From: Corynebacterium halotolerans YIM 70093 = DSM 44683
GTDB taxonomy: Bacteria > Actinomycetota > Actinomycetes > Mycobacteriales > Mycobacteriaceae
Length of the DNA stretch: 64,000 nt
Assembly: GCF_000341345.1 (NCBI RefSeq)
Contig: NC_020302.1
Span: forward strand, 2,708,075-2,772,074
Direction: 5' to 3'
Below the pieces are notes generated by a model, which was not told the origin of the DNA, searched no databases, and saw only the letters and a list, made by a program, of their open reading frames with translations. The position numbers were made by a program, and so were the translations under genes. Shown here one piece after another: positions 58,885 through 64,000 of the stretch (the first letter of the stretch is position 1; each line of letters begins with the position of its first letter).

Positions 58885-60263
58885 TACTGCTTTCCTCCAG
58901 CCTGGATGGCGGTGATGGCGACGGTGTTGACGATGTCGGGGACCGTGGCGCCGCGGGAGAGATCGTTGACGGGCTTGTTCAGGCCCTGCAGGATCGGGCC
59001 GACAGCGAGGGCGGAACCCGTTCGCTGGGCCGTCTTGTAGCCGATGTTGCCGGCCTCGAGATCGGGGAAGACGAAGACGTTGGCGTGGCCGGCGACGTCG
59101 GAATCGGGCATCTTCTTGCGCGCCACACCGGGGTCGACGGCGGCGTCGAACTGCAGCGGTCCGTCGACGCAGAGATCCGGGTTGATGCGCCGGGCGTGTC
59201 CGAGGGCCTCGACGGCGCGGTCGACGTCCGCTCCGGTGCCGGAGGCGCCGGTGGAGTAGGACAGGATGGCCACGCGCGGGTCGATGCCGAACTGGGAGGC
59301 CGTCTTCGCGGAGACCACCGCGATCTCGCCGAGCTGCTCGGCGCTCGGGTTCGGGTTGACGGCGCAGTCCCCGAAGGCCCACAGCCGACCGCGCAGCACC
59401 ATCAGGAAAATCGAGGAGACCACGGAGGCGTCCGGGGTGGTCTTGATGATCTGGAAGGACGGCTTGATGGTGTGGGCGGTGGTGTGCGCCGCGCCGGAGA
59501 CCATGCCGTCGGCCAGGCCCTTGTGCACCATCATCGTGCCGAAATAGGAGATGTCCTTCATCGTCTCGCGTGCCTCCTCAAGGGGCACGCCCTTCTTCTT
59601 GCGCAGCTCGACGAAGTCCTCGGCGAACTCCTCGGCCAGCGGGGAAGTGTGGTGGTTGACGATGTCGGCGTCGGAGAGATCCACGCCGAGCTCGTCGGCG
59701 CGGTTCTTGATCTCGGCCGGATCCCCCAGGATGGTCAGCTCGACGACGTTGCGGGCGAGCAGCTGGTGGGCCGCGAGCAGGATACGGTCGTCCTCACCCT
59801 CCGGCAGGACGATGTGCGCGCAGTTCTTCTTCGCCCGCTCGAGCAGCCAGTTCTCGAAGACCGGGGCGGACATGACCGGGGCGACCTCGGCGACGTGCAG
59901 TGCCTCCTGGATCTTGACGACGTCGCGCAGCCCGTCCTCGGTGACTGCGGCGGCGACAACGGCCTCGAGCTCCTTGGCGTGGCGCTCGGCGAGCTGGATG
60001 TGCCGGCCCGGACGGTCGGTCAACAGCAGGATCGGCAGGCCGAGGGCGGCGGCCACCTCGGCGTCGAAATGCAGGTTGCCGGTGCCGACGATCAGGGCAG
60101 GCCCATCGTCGAGGAGCCCCGCCCCGACGATCGAGCCGACGTGCGGATCGAGCTTCTTGAGGCGCTTGACGCTCAGTCCGAGTGCCGCGGCGAGGCCGTC
60201 GATGTCGACGCCGTCAAAGTTACGGTTGACGACGGCGAGCAGAGCTGATCGGGGATCAGACAT
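58884..60263 (-). CDS. pta: Phosphate acetyltransferase
   Basis: 459 aa. It converts acetyl-CoA and Pi to acetyl phosphate. An N-terminal DRTGG-like regulatory part (residues 1-130) precedes the PTA_PTB catalytic domain beginning [26 protein letters not shown], with the [19 protein letters not shown] and [14 protein letters not shown] motifs intact. It is the first gene of pta-ackA. G-rich stretches upstream (for example TCGGGGAAAGG at 60373-60383) resemble RamA-type half-sites; this is only an inference. Confidence 0.96.
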   Translation of the reverse strand: MSDPRSALLAVVNRNFDGVDIDGLAAALGLSVKRLKKLDPHVGSIVGAGLLDDGPALIVGTGNLHFDAEVAAALGLPILLLTDRPGRHIQLAERHAKELEAVVAAAVTEDGLRDVVKIQEALHVAEVAPVMSAPVFENWLLERAKKNCAHIVLPEGEDDRILLAAHQLLARNVVELTILGDPAEIKNRADELGVDLSDADIVNHHTSPLAEEFAEDFVELRKKKGVPLEEARETMKDISYFGTMMVHKGLADGMVSGAAHTTAHTIKPSFQIIKTTPDASVVSSIFLMVLRGRLWAFGDCAVNPNPSAEQLGEIAVVSAKTASQFGIDPRVAILSYSTGASGTGADVDRAVEALGHARRINPDLCVDGPLQFDAAVDPGVARKKMPDSDVAGHANVFVFPDLEAGNIGYKTAQRTGSALAVGPILQGLNKPVNDLSRGATVPDIVNTVAITAIQAGGKQ

Positions 60264-60792
60264 GCGTAACCTTTCTGTCGCTGAGCGGTCCGGATGCCGT
60301 CGGATCTCCCGTGCATCCGCGCCGCCACTGTGGGATCCCCCGCAATCCTAATGGAATGTAGCCCCCGCCACAGTCGGGGAAAGGAAAATTATCAACCTTA
60401 ACACCACATAACCGGACACTTCACCCACCCTTGCCCCTCCGGGACCAGATCATCCCCCATCAACTCCGTCATTTTCGGCTGCCATTAGCGCAGCTCAAAG
60501 CAGATTTTTGCGATGATGCCAGCAGCCCGGCACAGACCTGCCCCCACGCTACCGCCGCGCCCGACTCCTGCCGACCGCGCAACAAAAAACATCTCCGGGC
60601 GACTGCGAATGTCGGTGAATCTTCCGTTGATTCCCGGCTCCGTACCCGTCGGCCCCACCCCCGAAGCCACCCCCACGCGTGTTGCGGTAGGGCCGATCCC
60701 CGGCCGCAGGTCGGCGGATTCCTCCCCGTGCGCGAGGCCGGTAAGATGGAGGGAGAAAATTTACCCCCACCCCGTGAAGGATGTCGCATATA
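60264..60792. promoter_or_regulatory. 529-bp divergent control region of pta-ackA and fprA
   Basis: No credible ORF. Near pta there are runs CCCCCG and GGGGAAAGG (60339-60383), which look like the G-rich half-sites that RamA uses at the C. glutamicum pta-ackA promoter, and a CACATAACCGG patch (60411-60421). Close to fprA, TATAAT (60788-60793) abuts the start codon. Confidence 0.45.
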
Positions 60793-62160
60793 ATGTCGCG
60801 CCCCCTGCGTGTCGCCGTCGTCGGTGCCGGTCCCGCCGGCATCTATGCCTCGGATCTGCTCGTCAAGTCCGGTGAGGACGTGAAGATCGACCTCTTCGAG
60901 CGGATGCCGGCGCCGTTCGGCCTGATCCGCTACGGCGTGGCCCCGGATCACCCGCGCATCAAGGGAATCGTCCGTTCGCTCCACAACGTGCTGGACAAGC
61001 CGGAGATTCGCCTGCTGGGCAACATCGAGATCGGCACGGACATCTCCGTCGACGAGCTGCGTGAGTTCTACGACGCCATCGTCTTCTCCACGGGCGCGAC
61101 CGGCGACCGCGAGCTGCGGATCGCGGGCTCGGAGCTGGAGGGTTCCTACGGTGCCGGCCAGTTCGTGGGCTTCTACGACGGCAACCCGGACTTCTCCCGC
61201 GACTGGGATCTGTCGGCCGAGAAGGTCGCCGTGATCGGCGTGGGCAACGTCGCCCTCGACATCGCGCGCATCCTGGCCAAGACCGCCGACGAGCTCAAGG
61301 TCACCGAGATCCCGGACAACGTCTACGAGAACCTCGCCGGCAATCGCGCGAAGGAGGTCCACATCTTCGGCCGCCGCGGTCCCGCGCAGGCGAAGTTCAC
61401 CCCGATGGAGCTCAAGGAGCTCGACCACTCGGAGAGCATCGAGGTCATCGTCGACCCCGAGGACATCGACTACGACGCCGCCTCCGAGCAGGCCCGCCGC
61501 GACTCCAAGTCGCAGGACCTGGTGTGCCAGACCCTCGAGGGCTACGCCATCCGCGATCCGAAGGACGCCCCGCACAAGCTGTTCATCCACTTCTTCGAGT
61601 CCCCGGTGGAGATCCTCGGTGAGGACGGCAAGGTCGTCGGCCTGAAGACCGAGCGCACCGAGCTCGACGGCGAGGGTGGTGTCCAGGGCACGGGCAAGTT
61701 CACCACCTGGGACGTCCAGGCCGTCTACCGCGCCGTCGGCTACCGCTCCGAGGCCGTCGAGGGTGTGCCCTTCGACGCCGAGCGCGCCGTCATCCCCAAC
61801 GACGGCGGCCGTGTCCTCGACCCGGAGACCGATTCCCCGGTACCCGGCCTGTACGCCACCGGCTGGATCAAGCGCGGCCCCGTCGGCCTGATCGGCAACA
61901 CCAAGTCCGACGCCAAGGACACCACCGGCATGCTGCTCGACGACTGGAAGGCCGGGTCGCTGGCCGCCCCGGCCAAGCCGGAGGAGAACGCCGTCGTCGA
62001 ATTCCTCGAGTCCCGCGGCATCGCCGTGACCACCTGGGAGGGCTGGTACCGTCTCGACGCCGCCGAGCGTGAGGCCGGCGAGGCCGAGGGCCGCGAGCGC
62101 AAGAAGATCGTCGAGTGGGACGAAATGGTCCAGCACTCGGGACCCGAGTACGAGATCTGA
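60793..62160 (+). CDS. fprA: NADPH-ferredoxin/adrenodoxin reductase (FprA type)
   Basis: 455 aa from ATG 60793; ATG 60781 is in frame but is separated from GAAGG by no spacer. FAD motif VAVVGAGPAGIYA (about residues 7-19), NADP motif VAVIGVGNVALDIARIL (about 145-161), and the conserved C-terminal GWIKRGPVGLIGNTKSDA are intact. FprA passes NADPH electrons to ferredoxins, for example for P450s or Fe-S enzymes. A terminator follows. Confidence 0.93.
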   Translation: MSRPLRVAVVGAGPAGIYASDLLVKSGEDVKIDLFERMPAPFGLIRYGVAPDHPRIKGIVRSLHNVLDKPEIRLLGNIEIGTDISVDELREFYDAIVFSTGATGDRELRIAGSELEGSYGAGQFVGFYDGNPDFSRDWDLSAEKVAVIGVGNVALDIARILAKTADELKVTEIPDNVYENLAGNRAKEVHIFGRRGPAQAKFTPMELKELDHSESIEVIVDPEDIDYDAASEQARRDSKSQDLVCQTLEGYAIRDPKDAPHKLFIHFFESPVEILGEDGKVVGLKTERTELDGEGGVQGTGKFTTWDVQAVYRAVGYRSEAVEGVPFDAERAVIPNDGGRVLDPETDSPVPGLYATGWIKRGPVGLIGNTKSDAKDTTGMLLDDWKAGSLAAPAKPEENAVVEFLESRGIAVTTWEGWYRLDAAEREAGEAEGRERKKIVEWDEMVQHSGPEYEI

Positions 62161-62174
62161 TTTCCCGCTAGAAT

Positions 62175-62212
62175 CAGGGCCGTGTCCGGGCATTCGTCCG
62201 GGTGCGGCCCTG
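62175..62212 (+). terminator. Terminator of fprA
   Basis: CAGGGCCG pairs with CGGCCCTG around a 22-nt inner stem-loop (GTCCGGG/CCGGGTG region) and is followed by TTGTGT. Confidence 0.78.
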
Positions 62213-62281
62213 TTGTGTCTCCCGGTCCCCTGACCCAGGGATTCACCTTCAACCGATTCGTCCACCGGAAAGGTCCAGGTG

Positions 62282-62287
62282 TAGATT
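62282..62287 (+). promoter_or_regulatory. Putative -10 box of GNAT gene (leaderless)
   Basis: TAGATT ends 8 nt before ATG 62296; no Shine-Dalgarno lies in between. Confidence 0.45.
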
Positions 62288-62295
62288 CTTTCGCC

Positions 62296-62796
62296 ATGAC
62301 CACCTTCTACGCCGTCAGCCACCTCGCGGAGATGTCCCCGCTTGAGGTCCACCGACTCTACAAGCTGCGCGTCGATGTCTTCGTCAACGAGCAGCAGACC
62401 CCCTACGTCGAGATCGACGACGTCGACGCGCTCGACTCCACCTTCCACATGCTCGCCTGGAGCAACGACAGCGGCAACCGCGAGCTGGTGGGCACCGCCC
62501 GCCTCTTCCCCGCCGAGTGGGAGGGCACGCCCGTCATGCAGCTCGGGCGCGTGTGCGTCGTCCCGTCCCGCCGCAACACGGGCCTGGCCCCGGAGCTCAT
62601 CCGCCAGACCCTGCGCCTGTCCTTCGAGCAGGAGCCCGGCCGGGACGTCGTCCTCACCGCCCAGGAGCCGCTCATCGGTTACTACCGTGAATTCGGTTTC
62701 GAGCCCACCGGTGAGCTCGTCGACGACGAGGGCATCCCCCACCAGCCGATGCGGCTGGCGGCCGCCAAGCTCGCCGAGCTGATCACCCGGAAGTAG
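62296..62796 (+). CDS. GNAT-family N-acetyltransferase (ElaA-like)
   Basis: 166 aa. ElaA/GNAT features: YKLRVDVFVNEQQTPYVEIDDVD at residues 21-43 and the acetyl-CoA-binding turn RVCVVPSRRNTGLAPELIRQ (about 92-111), then EPLIGYYREFGFEPTG. The substrate is unknown. It is followed by a strong terminator that also faces purT. Confidence 0.9.
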   Translation: MTTFYAVSHLAEMSPLEVHRLYKLRVDVFVNEQQTPYVEIDDVDALDSTFHMLAWSNDSGNRELVGTARLFPAEWEGTPVMQLGRVCVVPSRRNTGLAPELIRQTLRLSFEQEPGRDVVLTAQEPLIGYYREFGFEPTGELVDDEGIPHQPMRLAAAKLAELITRK

Positions 62797-62817
62797 CATC
62801 ACCGCCGGTATGGAACG

Positions 62818-62847
62818 GGCCCGGGAGAACACGCGTTCTCCCGGGCC
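62818..62847. terminator. Bidirectional terminator between GNAT gene and convergent purT
   Basis: A perfect 13-bp stem (62818-62830 with 62835-62847) closes a 4-nt loop ACGC. Confidence 0.88.
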
Positions 62848-62879
62848 GCATGCGTTGCAGGCGCTTGTCGACGCCCGTC

Positions 62880-64000
62880 TCAGTCGGCGTCGGACTCCCC
62901 GTCGTTGACCGTGACCGCCGCGGCCGCCTCCCGGGCCTGCGCGCGGGCGGTCTCCACGTCCTCGGCGGTGGCGAGCACCAGACCCAGGCGGCGACGCGGG
63001 TAGGCGCCCTGTTTGCCGAAGATCCGGACGTCGACCTCGGGAACCGCCAGCGCCTCGGCGATGCCGGAGTAGCTGACCGTCTCGGATTCCCGGGAGGAGT
63101 GCAGGAGCACGCAGGCCCCCGGGGAGGTCAGGGTCATGTCGACGGGCATCCCGAGCACCGCCCGCACGTGCAGGTCGAACTCGGAGAAACGCTGGGAGGA
63201 CAGGGTGACCATGCCGGTCTCGTGCGGGCGCGGGGACACCGAGGAGAAGTAGACGTCCTCACCGGCGACGAACATCTCCACCCCGAACAGCCCCCGCCCG
63301 CCCAGGGCGTTGGTGATGCGCGCGGCCATGGAGCGGGCGTTCTCGAGGGCGCGGGGGTTGACCTCCATGGGCTGCCAGGACTCGACGAGGTCGCCGTCGC
63401 GGTGCAGGTGCCCGATAGGTTCAGAGAACCACGTGGCCATCCTGCCGGTCGCCGGATCGATGGAGCGCGCCGCGAGCAGGGAGAGCTCATAGTCGAAGTT
63501 CACGAAGCGCTCGACCATCACGTCGGCGTCTGCGTACGGGCCGCGGTGGGAGTTCTCCCAGGCCGGCTCGACGTCCCCCTCCGAGCGCACGACGCTGTGA
63601 CTGCGTCCCGAGGCGCTGACGGTGGACTTCACGATGCACGGGAAACCCATCTCGGCCACGGCCGCGCGGTATTCCTCGACGGTGGAGGCGAGGCGGTAGG
63701 CGGTGGTGGGCAGGCCCAGCTCCTCGCTGGCCATCCGCCGGATCTTCTCGCGGCCGACGGTCAGGGAACAGGCCTTCGCCGACGGCACGACACACGAGGT
63801 GCCCGCCTCCTCGATCTCGGCGAGAGCGTCGGCGGCGACCCGATCAACCTCCGAGACGACGTAGTCCGGGCGGACCCGGTCCACCAGCGACAGGACCGCG
63901 GCCCCGTCGGAGACGTCCACGAGGTGGGGGACGTGCGCGACCTGCTGGGCCGGGGCACCCTCGTAGCGGTCGGCGGCATGGACCTCCACCCCGAGGCGCT
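62880..64000 (-). CDS. purT: Formate-dependent GAR transformylase PurT, N-terminus missing at window edge
   Basis: The C-terminal 373 codons of a roughly 400-aa ATP-grasp enzyme. PurT makes formyl-GAR from formate, ATP and GAR in purine synthesis. The visible part starts RLGVEVHAADRYEGAPAQQ, contains FPCIVKSTVSASGRSHSVV (ATP-grasp), MVERFVNFDYELSLLAAR and SSVSPRPHETGMVTLSSQ, all PurT hallmarks. The 5' end lies beyond the right edge; a GTG at 63989 is internal (the V of LGVEVHA) and not the start. Confidence 0.93.
   Translation of the reverse strand, partial: RLGVEVHAADRYEGAPAQQVAHVPHLVDVSDGAAVLSLVDRVRPDYVVSEVDRVAADALAEIEEAGTSCVVPSAKACSLTVGREKIRRMASEELGLPTTAYRLASTVEEYRAAVAEMGFPCIVKSTVSASGRSHSVVRSEGDVEPAWENSHRGPYADADVMVERFVNFDYELSLLAARSIDPATGRMATWFSEPIGHLHRDGDLVESWQPMEVNPRALENARSMAARITNALGGRGLFGVEMFVAGEDVYFSSVSPRPHETGMVTLSSQRFSEFDLHVRAVLGMPVDMTLTSPGACVLLHSSRESETVSYSGIAEALAVPEVDVRIFGKQGAYPRRRLGLVLATAEDVETARAQAREAAAAVTVNDGESDAD

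Noticed and set aside
60469..62832. 787-codon minus-strand open frame opposite fprA and the GNAT gene
   Set aside because: Shadow of fprA and GNAT codon use, with no domain and two terminators inside it.

Overview
The window is a high-GC chromosomal segment of a Corynebacterium species. Gene order follows the C. glutamicum backbone: folP-folE-ftsH-hpt-tilS-dac beside ppa; ppk2, a tiny porA and porH beside groEL2; the mrp antiporter operon; def; glnX-glnH-pknG; ackA-pta; fprA; purT. PorA/PorH-type mycomembrane porins and the PknG operon are mycolic-acid actinobacterial hallmarks. No rRNA, tRNA, CRISPR array, insertion sequence, prophage or replication origin was recognised.

Region by region. 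1-6.3 kb (minus): folate and purine salvage, tRNA(Ile) lysidine synthesis, FtsH protease and a D,D-carboxypeptidase. 6.3-11.7 kb: a repeat-bearing intergenic gap, a DUF457 membrane protein, ppa, and an AraC regulator followed by a TfdB-like flavin phenol monooxygenase. 11.7-17.1 kb (minus): an uncharacterised envelope-type cluster (DUF4178, DUF2617, DUF4247, DUF350, membrane spermidine-synthase-like protein), then, after a gap with long direct repeats and a possible 6-phosphogluconate dehydrogenase remnant, a small membrane protein and a second DUF4178 gene. 17.2-22 kb: rhodanese, MarR regulator and a 1300-residue Pls-type single-module NRPS (A-T-membrane with three LbH domains) whose binding pocket reads lysine-like by eye. 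22-27 kb (minus): secreted SGNH protein, ppk2, porA-like (38 aa), porH-like (with acidic tail), and groEL2 with a CIRCE operator. 27-29.3 kb: M20 peptidase and a stand-alone LeuA C-terminal-domain protein behind a leader that folds as a pseudoknot. 29.5-36 kb: seven-subunit Mrp Na+/H+ antiporter in six genes. 36-50.6 kb: membrane, envelope and housekeeping genes including a YbdK ligase, an alpha/beta-hydrolase lacking its nucleophile, def, xth, cls, a Bcr-type exporter, a Na/Pi symporter, an ABC exporter and a NUDIX hydrolase. 50.7-56 kb: glnX-glnH-pknG, which links extracellular amino-acid sensing to 2-oxoglutarate dehydrogenase control. 56-64 kb: small membrane protein, a frameshifted S41 peptidase, ackA-pta, fprA, a GNAT and truncated purT.

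The most notable items are the Pls-like synthetase with its MarR gene, the leader plus LeuA-regulatory-domain gene, the DUF4178/DUF350 cluster, the 51-nt exact duplication in pknG, the porin pair, two families of intergenic repeats, and a recurring arrangement with a -10 hexamer only 6-8 nt before a start codon (leaderless transcripts), including a fully overlapping divergent pair at def. All family assignments come from reading the translated sequence against remembered family motifs; no database search was run.
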